Shown here in pieces: positions 1 to 10,325 of a DNA stretch of 64,000 nt. Where the stretch lies: assembly GCA_027886185.1 (NCBI GenBank), contig WOAB01000568.1, positions 3,906,001 through 3,970,000 of the forward strand. Direction: 5' to 3'. The position numbers and the translations under genes were made by a program. How positions within the stretch are numbered: the first letter of the stretch is position 1; each line of letters starts with the position of its first letter. This DNA is from Rheum nobile. Lineage: Eukaryota > Streptophyta > Magnoliopsida > Caryophyllales > Polygonaceae. Below the pieces are notes generated by a model. It ran no database searches. It was not told the DNA's origin and worked only from the letters and a program-made list of their open reading frames with translations.

Positions 1-2680
1 TGGTTCCTGGTTCATCACATTCTGCGCCATGTCATGCACGCAAGGCAAGCCATCTCTAACCCTCATTTGGCATCTGCATATAGTGTTCCACAATGGACCT
101 TCTCATTTCTTGTATTCCTCAATCAGTCGTGCTAGTGCAATCGCAGAGACCTTGTAGTGCATCTTGCCGAAAAGATGTGATTTGGTTATCAGCGTAAATC
201 GATTTTCTAAGCTCTCATTCAAGGCCCCTCTTATCTCCATAATGTGAATGTGCAACCGTGTATCATACTGATCGAATACAGTGCAAAGGTTGCCATTATT
301 GCTAGTGAAGAAGCTTTTAAGACTGGAATGGGCCCCTTCAACCTTGTATTACAATCAAGAATCTGAAGTCAGTATGTTGTTGTAAAAGTCTAAGTTCAAA
401 TAACCAGTTCACTTTAAAAACACAATGCACAAACCTGTTAGTTGTGGAAGTTCCAAGAGTGAAGACTGTATCTGTCCATACTGAGATGATTCTTTCCCTG
501 TACGGGTCAAGCCAGTTTTTTTGTACATACTGAAGACATTTTGGATATTTCCTCCAATCTTGCTGAATCTTCTTAAGTTTTGCTTCATACCCTTGTATGG
601 TTGTTTCCTTGAATAGTTTCATGTAATCATTGGAAAACGCTGTGCCCCTAAACTTGTCCATGGCCTTCTTCCCAAAGTCTTCAATATTCTTCCTCACATG
701 GCGCCTACATAGGAGGAATTTTGCAGTTGGAAACAAGTTCTCTAAGGCGTTCATCAACGCCTTCTCCCGATCTGTGACCAAGGATGTGGGTTCTCGTTGG
801 ACCTTGACAAACATTTTTGAAAGTTGTTGTATGGCCCACATGTAACTCTCTTCGTTCTCACGCTCCAGAAATGCCCCGATAACATTGTAGTTTTTCCAAA
901 CAGATGTGATGCCGACAAATTCAAGGAAGGGCAAATCGTAACTGCACACATAATGATATGTTATGGCATGCTAATGATTACATGAACAAGTGAAGAATAT
1001 AATACATATGTGTGTTCCTAACCTGTTAGTTGCGTATGTAGAATCTAACAACACAATGTACGGGAATGTCTTCAGCAACGAGAACTGGTCTGGGCTTGCG
1101 AAGAAGATATATGTGATCTTATTGGTCTCCTCATTGAATCTATGATCCATGAAGTATCCCTTGTCCCTACACTCATACAAGAACTGTTGCACCACTGTTC
1201 TTCCTTCCATACCGTTTTTTCGTATGTCATGCATCATGTTGTACACTTGCTTCATCTTGGTCAAGTATCTTGGGGACGAGCTGATTGTAGTAAAAATATT
1301 TTGAGCCTTGCAATGATTAACTGTCATCATCCTAATAATCTCCTTCTCTTCAGCGTTTGGTCGACCAGCTAATGCATGACCAAACAAATTCTCTTTGATC
1401 ACATGATTGTGAGTTCCAGTCTGTACATTGATCTTCCATGATCCCTCCGGCCCTTCTTTCAACCTCAACATGAATGGACACCCACACTCTTCGACTTTGT
1501 GATCTCCCTCACTTGGTCAGCTTGTTTATGGATGTTTTGTCCATGCTTATCGCACGGTAACCAAGTCCCTCCAAGGGCTCCTCCTATGGAAGGTTTATTC
1601 ATCCACTTTATGATGCAAAAGTTATGACACATAGCAGTCTCCCGCGCCCATTTAAATGTTTCTTCTCTGGACTCTCAGTTTTGGTCTGTTGAGAAGAACT
1701 CTGAATAATCGGCAGAGACAAAAACATCTTCTTCTGGATTTATGAACTGAGGCTGTGTGTGTAGGGATGGAAAGCCGAATTGTGGGTTAGCAGAAGCCGA
1801 ATTGTGAGTCTCTTGATGAGATAAAGATGGTTCTGGAGGTGGACAACTCTCGTCCAACACTCCAAGTGAGAAGGATGGTATCTCTTCTGGTGTTTTCCAC
1901 TCAGATGGTGTGTTCCATCCTGGCAACGGTTGATGAGGTGTTGCCCAACCAGAAAAGGTATGTTGTGGGGTGCTCCAATCATTGAGCGAAATAATGTTCA
2001 ACCCCTCGTACAAATAATAGTTTGCCTACATACACATGGATCCATGGAGCAGCGAGATGGCAAGTCAAGTTATGAACAGCCGCGGGCGCAGTTGCGTAGC
2101 AACGATCGCGGGAAATGTTTTGAACGTTATGTGTGGAACAGACACACACATTTTGTAGGACCCATGTCCACACGTTAAGTGTGGAGCTGCTCCAAACATA
2201 ACGTGTGGAGATGCTTCTTACATGGCGTGTGGAACCGCAATCCACACATATCGTGCGGAACAGTTTCCCACTTTATGTGTGGATTTACCACAATTCAAAA
2301 CTTCAAAACATCACAAAATCACAAATATTTGTCTAAATATCCAAACTTTCCCGGCAAACAAATACTTTCTAACATGTACATACAACATTGCTTTCCAAAC
2401 AAGCAAAATATAATGTCTAATCATGTGAAAATAAAAATGAAATGAACTAACAATATCTAGCATGTATCCTTCAAAATCTAGCATGTAAAACTTTATTTCT
2501 TACACCTAAACAACAAATATCAAGTTCATGTAATGTTTTCAACAACTAAAGATCAAAACTTTGAACATGTACTTAACAAAAAATTAACACTTTAACTTCA
2601 AAGTATGAAAAATACCTCATTTGTGGGTGGATATTCTTCATCATTATTGTTCCAATAATCATTGTGTTCATGTTATCCAT
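1..2680 (-). pseudogene. FAR1/MULE-type transposase, broken copy (E1)
   Basis: This is the homologue of the open gene at 39382-43056, exon by exon. Exon 1 is 2680-2616, exon 2 starts at 2025, exon 3 is about 951-440, and exon 4 runs from about 342 off the window. The FAR1-type DNA-binding region (CDKHGQN, TGTHNH) is in exon 2. The MULE DDE core has its first Asp in LLDST, the second in VTDRE, the CRRH motif after it, and a Glu-containing YEAKLKK segment. Damage seen by comparison with E2: a 1-bp loss in exon 1, Trp to TGA at 1675-1677, a 1-bp loss near 1490 that breaks the Cys-rich part, and a missing base at the exon 4 acceptor near 343. The OTU domain would lie outside the window. It cannot encode a full product as read. 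Confidence 0.85.
2110..2290. repeat. Degenerate palindrome array, transposase side (E1)
   Basis: Several decayed versions of the CACACGTWACGTGTG palindrome lie just upstream of transposase exon 2 of E1, including CACACGTTAAGTGTG near 2169 and half-sites such as AACGTGTGG and TATGTGTGG. The corresponding stretch of E2 (39706-39870) has better preserved copies, so this is probably the same array after mutation. Confidence 0.6.
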
Positions 2681-2837
2681 TTTTTTGAAAAGTTTGAGAG
2701 TGTTTAAAAGTCATGGAGCTTTGAAGTTTAGGCTCGAAATTGTGTGCTTAGCCGGAGACGATGAACTTAAGGGACCATTAATTCAGTTAGGTGGGGACAA
2801 GATGTTAATTCAATGAGTTTTTCATCTGCCAATTTCA

Positions 2838-2965
2838 CACGTTACGTGTGAGCACCTTCACCACGTTACATGTTGGTTTACTCCAGACGTTACGTGTGAG
2901 CGGTTTTCACACGTTAAGTGTGGATCTATTTCACCCTTAACGTGTGGAGTCTGTTATGGTTTACG
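2838..2965. promoter_or_regulatory. CACACGTWACGTGTG palindrome array in the divergent promoter (E1)
   Basis: About five full or near-full copies spaced roughly 25-30 bp lie between transposase exon 1 (start codon at 2680) and the GRF gene. Each copy has two ACGT cores around one central A or T. The position equals 39124-39212 in E2. The role, whether transposase binding or transcription-factor binding, is inference. Confidence 0.65.
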
Positions 2966-3047
2966 GGGGGTTTAGGGTTTAGAGGGGTTAGGGTTTAGGA
3001 TTTAAGGTTTAGGGGGTTAGGGTTTAGGAGGGTTAGGGTTTGAGGTT
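2959..3047. repeat. Telo-box-like TTTAGGG cluster (E1)
   Basis: Short runs of the plant telomere-type heptamer (GGTTTAGGG and variants) repeat about six times, with interruptions. They sit between the transposase and the GRF gene. E2 has the same in the opposite strand sense at 38911-39120. AAACCCTAA is a known plant promoter element (telo box), so a promoter role is plausible. Confidence 0.65.
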
Positions 3048-3486
3048 TATGATAAAAGACTCGTGACCACAGCTGTATATAACTATATACAGCAGTTGTT
3101 TAATAGCTACCAAACAGATGTGAAACACTAAAGTTAGTCAGTTTTTTAGCTGGTTTACAACTGTTTATTAGTTGTCAAACATGTTGCCAGTTTTTTTCAC
3201 TATATAAGAAGTATTAGGGTTTGTTCACTCCAACAATTCCAACACAAGTGGCGCCTAACAATATATTCGAATCCAATTCTAAAACTATAGTAATGTTTAT
3301 TGTAAAACTCGATTATTAGCAAAGAAGACCGAAATACTTCGATGGTATTCTAATTCGTATTTAGCGTCACCAACAGATAAAGTTTTGGGTAAGTTTCTCC
3401 TTCCAGTTTATATCGATTCACTTTCATTGATTTATGATATTAATGGATTTATGATATTTGTAGGAAACCAAACACTACAGCACATA

Positions 3487-3768
3487 ATGGCATCTTCATC
3501 AAAATCATCAACAAACGCAGATAGGCTATGCTACTGTAATTTGAGAGTTGTTTTCCGGACTTGGGATTTGCATTGAAACTACGGAAGGAGGTATTGGGGA
3601 TGCCCAGAAGTGGGGTGTCGTTTCAGGGAGTGGATTGATCCAATGTACGAGGAGAGGGCACACGCGGTTATTAGAGAACTATGGCAGGAAAAACAAGACC
3701 TTGTTAAGGAAAATCAGAACATTCTTAGATATAACTTGAATCTACTAAATGATATACATCATAGGTGA
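3487..3768 (+). pseudogene. GRF-type zinc-finger protein, nonsense copy (E1)
   Basis: Counting from ATG at 3487 there are 94 codons to a TGA at 3766-3768, with an internal TGA at 3574-3576 (codon 30). The E2 copy has Trp at that codon, so this is a broken gene. The product resembles GRF zinc fingers: a CYC pair near residues 20-22, then NYGRRYWGCP with a second Cys pair (C...EVGC), then FREWIDP. After it comes a short polar segment (ELWQEKQDLVKEN) that looks like a coiled coil. GRF fingers bind nucleic acid in other proteins. It is divergent from the transposase gene, as in E2. Confidence 0.7.
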
Positions 3769-4414
3769 TTAATGTGGTATCTTTTGTGTAATGTTGTTTA
3801 TGTACTATCAACCTTTGTAGGCAGAGAGATATGGTATGAAGCGAACATTCATTAGAAACTACCCTAATTTTTTCAAACGTTAAAGCAGTGTCATATCTTT
3901 TCTCTAATTTTTTCTAAGATTATGATCAATTTGTATTGTTTTCTGTATTATGTGCTAAATGTGGTTGTAGTCAAAAAGTAATGTTTTCAACAAGCATAAT
4001 GTAATATGTTTTCTATAATGTCTTCTAGGTTGATGATCATTTTGTATTGTTCTTAGATTGCCAATATAAAGATTAATACAAGTTGGGCTACACAATGGGG
4101 GTAGCCCTCCCCTAATATTTAAAAACAATCTTATGGTTCATACACAATATTAAAACACAAATAAATACTACAACTAAACACAAATAACATTAGTAAGTAT
4201 TAAATATCAAAAACCATAAACTTTAAACATACGCTATCTTTAGGTTGGAAGCGGCCGGGTGGGTCGATCGAGGACTTTACATTGGAAGGGAAAAATGGTC
4301 ATAGCAATGTTTATGTTTCAATACGATGGTAACTTCAATCTTATTGTAAAACTCGATACTAAGCAAAGAAGACCGAAATACTTCATATTAAGGGACCTAA
4401 TAAAAAAAGAGGTC

Positions 4415-4640
4415 TACTTAACGTGGGGACACTCTCCGCACTTAACGTGTAGACCCTCTCCTCATGTTAAGTGTGGAGCCTCTTCACATTACGTGAGGAG
4501 CCTCTTAACACGTTAAGTGGGTTGAGGCTCCACACGTTACGTGTGGAGACGCTCCCCACTTAACGTGTGGAGAGGGTCTACATGTTACGTGTGGATCTGT
4601 TTTTTTCTCACGAAACGTGGTGAGCCATTCACCACGTAAC
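4415..4640. repeat. Subterminal palindrome array (E1 right end)
   Basis: Around eight copies or half-copies of CACACGTWACGTGTG follow one another at roughly 25-bp spacing, including a perfect CACACGTTACGTGTG near 4537. The array sits just inside the terminal segment, as at 37639-37803 in E2. This placement resembles subterminal transposase-binding repeats of DNA transposons. Confidence 0.7.
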
Positions 4641-4645
4641 CTATG

Positions 4646-4690
4646 AACCTATGCGCTAAAAGGCAATTTTGCCTATGCGTTAAAAAGTAA
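4646..4690. repeat. Terminal segment of E1
   Basis: Contains two copies of TATGCG(C/T)TAAAA separated by AGGCAATTTTGCC. On the reverse strand it matches the E2 ends (GGCGCATA, then ATTTTTGCC, then TTTTGGCGCATAGG). It marks the right boundary of E1. The exact last base is uncertain. Confidence 0.65.
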
Positions 4691-7375
4691 ACATGTTTCT
4701 AAATTGTGGAATCAATCATCAATGATTGTGGAACCAATCCAACCCGAATTGTGGAATTAATTGAACCTATCCAACACTCAATAGAAGGAAAGGAAATATT
4801 TAGTTGAAGAATCAGCTTATTGGTTGGATTCTCATCATCGAACGAGAGAGAAGAACATGAGATACATGATAGAAGAGAGGTCGTGAAAGATCTAGGACAA
4901 AATAATTATGGAAAGTAAATAATTACCGCTGGAAATTGCACTATCTTCAGTAAAATTGGATTTTGATCATCTTTCTTTTTGATTTTCGATTCAACGTAAA
5001 CTATGGAGTTGTAGATTTTTTAATCCTCTTTCCAACACATCTTGAATCCTCTCGAAATCAATTTTCTAGCCACAACTATGGCCGTTCTACCGAGAATTGT
5101 CTAGAATTTTACGAGAACTAAAAGCTTCAAACTTTGACAACAACTTTCATTTGCTTGAACCTCTTCCTTGAAAGTCTTTGCGTTGTTTTCCCTTCATTGT
5201 CATCAAATATTTCTACCATACTGATCTTGCTCCTTGCTTAAAGCCATTTTAACCTTGTTTTACCTCACTTTACGACCCTTAGAGTGCCCACTTAGGTCCC
5301 TTTATTTGCTGTATTTTTCAGTTAGGAAGTGTGATTTTAAAGATCCTAAATGTTAGGAATTCATTTGCTCTTGTTCGTACAACCTATTTGATTCATTTTT
5401 TCTTTGATTTTAGGTTCTCTATGATGGAAAACTCTTATGAAAAAGATTAAAGGAAAGCTATCCCATCTAAGGCGGACGAATAAGCATATATTGTCTATTC
5501 TAGAGAAGCTCTTCCACCAATTCTTACGAATGTGAAACAGTCTAGTTGGAGCGTGTCGTCACTAATGTTGGTCCCATATTCGAAGCCAAGCACCTTACTT
5601 TGAGTCTCAAAAGAACCTCTAAGACCCCTCGTAGATCTAGAGATTGAACGTAGGCGACCAACGTGAGGGACCAACGTGAGGGTGCCCTAGATAAAACCTA
5701 ACCTTTTCCCTTCTAGTCCAATATGATGGGACTAGAAGACTCTCTTCCTTTGTGGAATCACTCAGGAATCAATTTTGAGGTTAATTGTACAAAGAACACT
5801 TGTGTAACTTCATCGTTAGATAACTAGCACACTTGAGTGCTTTGACATAGCGATAAATAACAAGGGTCCGGAGTCCTAGCAAGTTATAACCTCAAGTTTA
5901 ACAAAAAATCAAAAACTAATTTTATTTATGAAAATAAATTTTAAATAACATATATCTTTTGCCATAATTGCTTGCATAAGAAGCAAATATCTAATGTTAA
6001 AAGATAAGTAAACTTTGAAGATAAGTAAACTTTGAAGGAGAAAACAAGATATCAAACTTGCAAGAGAAGAAACAAGTAATCCAAACAAGTTTGGTAGGAC
6101 CAGTTCTTCTAATCTAATCCTAATTATCTTAAAACTAACTAATAATGTTGAATTAAATGATGAACATAATAAATCTACTATATAAATCTAAATTAGAACA
6201 TCCCTAGGGTCACGTGTCAACCCAAGAATAACCCACGTCTTTATCTGCCACAAGTCATCACCATAAACTTTTACATAATTTAATATTAATTTAAAAATCA
6301 AATACATATCCGAACATTTTCATGTTTTTGCTTGATATTACGAAACTTTTGAAAAAGTTAGTTTGTTTTTATATGTTGAGTAATTGATTTAATTAAAAAT
6401 TATATATTTTATTTTACTTATCATTCATGGTTTGATTGTATATGATTAAAAATTGATTAACTTTTAAGTTATATAATTAATACTTAAGCATATCTGTGCA
6501 TGGCACGGGGACATATGCTAGTCTAATATTATCTTTAAACTAACTAATTAATAATGTTCAACTAAATTATAAACAAAATAAATAAACAAACTACAAAATA
6601 ACTAAAATCTAGCTAAATAAGAAAAGTGAACAATTCCAGCAGAATATTGCATTGCCTTCTATAAAATAAGATTTTGACCATCTTTCGATTAATATTTCAA
6701 TTCGACGTAAACTATAGAGTTATAGCTATTTGAATCATATTTTCAAGGCATCTTGAATCAGCACGAGCTAAATCTTTTAGGCAAAGTTAATACTATTTTA
6801 TCGAAGAGTGTTCATATTTTGACGGGACCTTAAAATTCCAAAATTTCTTTTCAGACTTCCTTGGAGGCCTTTTATGCAACCACACGTGATAGAGTTCCAC
6901 TTCACAACCCTATGACTCATTAACAACAATCTCGAAGTAAGAATCATTCTCAATTCACAACCACACAATATTGAGGAGGATCATCACGTTGAGCCCTCAC
7001 AAGCCATTCTTACTTGACACCTTGGAATGACCATCACGTTGGCCACCTTAGGAACCAGGAGAGAAGGGAACCAGGAGAGAAGTCGACAACATTAAGCTAC
7101 TAATGTGGGCAGCCCCCATGAAGGACATGCTAGACACGAGGAAGAAGATGATTATAATTTTGATCAACTTCCGTATGAAAATTGGAATATAGCAGTGTAT
7201 GTTGAATATTAGTTATAAGCTACCGCCAATTTGAGACGATATTATTTTGCACCAAGCTTAGCCAATAGGCTTTTTTTGCGGCAAGCCAAAGCTCAAAATT
7301 GAACGAACTAACCACAATGTTGAAGTTTTGATTAAGTCCATTGTAGGTTCCACCGACACTAATGATCACAATGCT
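4691..7375. other. Gene-free stretch with diverged repeats
   Basis: No supportable gene. A segment near 4920-5080 and one near 6640-6790 are diverged copies of each other; both contain AACGTAAACTATRGAGTTRTAG. A second pair, 6107-6173 and 6522-6590, lies on either side of the Helitron-like insertion. These are probably old retroelement debris of unknown family. Confidence 0.5.
6174..6521 (+). mobile_element. Non-autonomous Helitron-like element
   Basis: It starts TCTACTATATAAATC after an A, and ends CTAG before a T. About 10 bases before the end is a small GC-rich hairpin (GTGC-atg-GCAC). These are the 5'-TC, 3'-hairpin-CTRR, A|T insertion features known for Helitrons. It has no coding capacity. 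It is about 348 bp long. Confidence 0.55.
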
Positions 7376-7436
7376 TAGGAGGGAGGGTGGGAGGGAGGGA
7401 GGGAGGAAGATATATATATATATATATATATATATA
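7376..7436. repeat. GGGA purine run followed by (TA)n
   Basis: A GGGAGGGTGGGAGGGAGGG run (about 7379-7407) followed by about 13 TA units. The G-runs fit an intramolecular G-quadruplex pattern. Confidence 0.85.
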
Positions 7437-8213
7437 GATTGAGGATCCCGTACAACAGACCCTTATCGTATAACATGCGAAGCGATCTAGGCCGTCGATT
7501 TTTATTTTTATTTTTTTTGGTCAACAATTTTATTTTTTTCTTTCGTCCCCTGATCATTCTGGAATAACATATATAGAAGGTTCACAAATAAGCTCTTAAC
7601 GTTTATTTATTTGTGCACTAAAGTTCACAAATAAGCTCTAAATGTGCAACAACATATGTTTGAACATGAATATGTTATATGTGAACCTTACGACATAGAA
7701 TAATGAACATTTAGTACTTATATGTGAACGTTAATACTTGCCTATTCCAGAACGATCAGAGATGAAAAATAATAAAAAAAAGCTCTTAACATCCCCTGAT
7801 CACTCTGGAATAACCTATATAGAAGGTTCACAAATAAACTCTTAACGTTCATTTATTTGTGCACTGAAGTTCACAAATAAGCTCTAAATGCACAAAGACA
7901 TGTGTTTGAACATGAACATATTATATGTGAACCTTATCGCATAGAAAAATGAACATGTAGTACTTACATGTGAACGTCAATAATCGTCTATTCTAAAACG
8001 ATCAGAGACGAAAAATATATATATATAAAAAGTTGTTGACCGAAGAAAAAAAAAAAAGTTCACCGTATTTACGGTTATACCACCGTATCACTATTCACTA
8101 TTCACTATTCACTATTTTCACCTCTTTTAATCTCAGCCATACATCTCCTTGATCCAATGGCCCATAATATTTCTCATGTTGTACAATAAGGACCAAATGT
8201 ATGTGAAACTATA
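7437..8213. mobile_element. Foldback/MITE-like element with an internal tandem duplication
   Basis: The ends are imperfect inverted repeats. The left end reads GATCCCGTACAACAGACCCT then CGTATAACATG; the right end on the other strand reads TTTGGTCCTTATTGTACAACATG. Both ends abut TA runs, suggesting insertion into a TA microsatellite. The interior holds two direct copies of about 246 bp (7547-7792 and 7793-8010). Each copy is bordered by the inverted pair CTGATCATTCTGGAATA / TATTCCAGAACGATCAG. No coding sequence. Confidence 0.55.
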
Positions 8214-8262
8214 TGTATATATATATAGAGAGAGAGAGAGAGGGGGGGAGGGGGGGAGGGAG
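8214..8262. repeat. (TA)n, (AG)n and G-run low complexity
   Basis: TATATATATATA, then AG repeats, then GGGGGGGAGGGGGGGAGGGAGAG directly before the LTR sequence that begins at about 8264. Confidence 0.85.
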
Positions 8263-9212
8263 AGATCCCTCATTTTTATATATGGGTATGAATATAATTT
8301 TTAATTTTACTTCTGATAAAGGATTTATGGTGTTTATTATATTATTTCAAATGGGAATAGATTATACATATTCTTACCCTAAGTATGCTATATCTTTAAG
8401 TCATGGTTTATTTTAAATATATTTTTACACTATGTTAATTTTAATTTAATTAAACTTATCAATTTAACCTAAATTATTCAAATTAAGATTAACAATGTGT
8501 TAATTAGGATTTAAATATGGTATTGTTTATGAGAAAATGTGACTTAAGCTTAAAATTAACCAAATTTAATTTTTCTTTCATCCTAAATTTGAGTTAAAAT
8601 GTATGAATAAACTTACGATAATATTATAAATAAGTTTGGGAAATTTTTTATAATTTTCAAAAAATAAAATAGGAATATTTATTCCACAAACTGAAAAGTT
8701 GGGCAAAAATACATAATTAGGCTGAAAGTTGGTGGTCACGTACAACAGTCTTCTTCAAACTCTGGACGTGCGGTGGAAGCTCTGTTTCCATGGAGAAATT
8801 CCTTCTGATTTCGACTCATTTGCTTCAATTATTCCCTGGGCATTGAAGAGGAGGATCAAACCGAATTGAAATTTTCCCCTCAATTAATTGGTGTTAATAT
8901 TGGTGAAATCGCCGGGAATTAAACCCGCAAGCAAGTATACCGTTCGAATCAAACCGAATTGAAATTTTCAAAATTCGTCCTCGTCTGATTGAATTGGGAG
9001 GTGAGGTTTGCGAGATTATGTCGAAGACATTCAAAGTTACACTTTCCCTATAAATACCCATTCAATCTTTCACCCAATTCATCCAATTTCAAGCTTTAGG
9101 GTTTATAGAATTTCATAGCGTTTTGGTTGTTTTTGGGTAACATTCTCCATCCTCAGAGCATCTCTAATCCCAATTCAAGATTCCAAATCTTCGTCTCGAA
9201 GTCCAGAACAAT

Positions 9213-9810
9213 AATAAATCAATTTTCACCACAACAATTGACGGAACATCAGAGCGTCCCGGAGATCCATGGGACACGTCCATCCCAAGAATAAGTGTTG
9301 GGAGGTTTGAAACTAGAGGCATGTCCGGTGTGTGCTCAATAGCTAGCATGGAATTCAGCCCACCAAGCTGTACAGAACAAGAATAGTGAAGACATAACAC
9401 CTAAGAGGTGAAGATAAAGACAAAAAATATATATATAACTTGTTACCTTTGCATTGATCTTTAGAAGCAAATTAGTCAGATACAGATCATGGACAACTGT
9501 CGTCCTCGGAGCCATGCACTGAGTCACAATACCAAGATCAGACATGCACCCCTTTTTCCAAGGACCTGAAAAGTAGGAAAGACATACCATAAGAACTTCT
9601 GGACCAATGAGGTATATCAATCAACTCTAAAGAACGGCATTTACCGTATATATCACAGTTTTTCCTCTCCGACAGCAAGCACAGAAGGAAACTAGGACAA
9701 TAAAAGAGCTTGGATTTTATTTCCTCGAACATCTTTTCTACCCTGACAACCGGTGGATCTCTTTTGAATTGTGGCTTCTCCTCAATAAATTCTATTGGTG
9801 GATCTATTTT
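9213..9810 (-). pseudogene. ARGONAUTE (AGO4-like) PIWI-region gene fragment
   Basis: Three exons with GT-AG introns can be read on the minus strand: about 9810-9645 (KPQFKRDPPVVRVEKMFEE, then LLCLLSERKNCDIYG), 9565-9447 (PWKKGCMSDLGIVTQCMAP, YLTNLLLKINAK) and 9367 to about 9213 (LGGLNSMLAIE, then LILGMDVSHGSPGRSDVPS). These match the Mid/PIWI junction and the first part of the PIWI domain of AGO4-clade ARGONAUTEs, including the Asp of GMDVSHGSPG that belongs to the slicer active site. The fragment lies inside the LTR, antisense to the retroelement. It lacks all N-terminal and C-terminal domains, and kept introns show it was copied from genomic DNA. It encodes no functional ARGONAUTE. Confidence 0.85.
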
Positions 9811-9900
9811 CTGAGGCAAGCAACGAAACAAATAAACAACAAACACAAAAGAAACAAAAAAGGTAAAATTACAATACAAGATTCACTCACAACACCCTTC

Positions 9901-9944
9901 GTGCGACCAACTCTAATCAAGTCAGTGATTAGAGTTGGTCGCAC
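9901..9944. repeat. Perfect 19-bp hairpin between captured fragments
   Basis: GTGCGACCAACTCTAATCA at 9901-9919 is the exact reverse complement of 9926-9944, with a 6-base loop. It lies at the junction between the ARGONAUTE fragment and the gag fragment inside the LTR. Confidence 0.9.
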
Positions 9945-9962
9945 CGATTTGTCTACCTGCTT

Positions 9963-10325
9963 TCAAAATCCACCCACCGGGTCTCCACCTTCGAACTTGG
10001 GAAAATCTTTTTTTTTCCGTGGACAACGGGTGGTGTTGTAGCCCCTTACATCATCACTATCCTCCTCAAACTCCCAATTGCGAGGTCGTGGTCGATCATA
10101 TGAATGCAAGTGTTCTCCCCTTGGAATGTCCCGATTTGAACATCCTGGGCTGTTGTTTACTAGCGGGGAATTTCTTGATTGCGCTTTGAGTGATGCGACA
10201 TCTTTAACTAGTAAATCAAGAGCCTCTAGGCGGGAAGAAATGGAGGATAGTTGTTGTGCTAGGATATCTGTGTTGGTTGTAGTGGAAGGCTGGGTGTTTG
10301 TTGGTAGGATGACTTGAGGAACCAT
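9963..10325 (-). pseudogene. Ty3/gypsy gag N-terminal fragment
   Basis: A 120-codon minus-strand frame. Its N-terminal half looks like a coiled coil (LAQQLSSISSRLEALDLLVK). It ends in KDFPKFEGGDPVG, the start of the capsid region in many plant gypsy gag proteins. The gag homology then stops at the hairpin. It is a captured or nested fragment in the same insert as the ARGONAUTE piece. Confidence 0.6.

Larger units (their letters stand above)
1..4690 (-). mobile_element. E1: right part of a MULE-like element (GRF + FAR1/MULE-OTU family), left end outside window
   Basis: This is the first of two related elements in the window; E2 at 37570-46683 is the other, in opposite orientation. Reading from the right end inward there is a terminal segment (about 4646-4690), a palindrome array, a GRF zinc-finger gene on the plus strand, telo-box-like repeats, more palindromes, and the divergent transposase gene on the minus strand running off the window start. 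E2 has the same order. Both E1 genes carry stops or frameshifts, so E1 is a decayed copy. The OTU-coding part and any PMD gene would lie to the left of base 1. No target-site duplication can be tested. Confidence 0.8.

Noticed and set aside
2959..3047. Old telomere or chromosome-fusion site
   Set aside because: The runs are short and interrupted, and occur at the same place in both copies of a transposon, so they belong to the element.
9203..10317. Helitron as the carrier of the ARGONAUTE fragment
   Set aside because: No convincing TC start or hairpin-CTRR end with A|T flanks at the insert borders.
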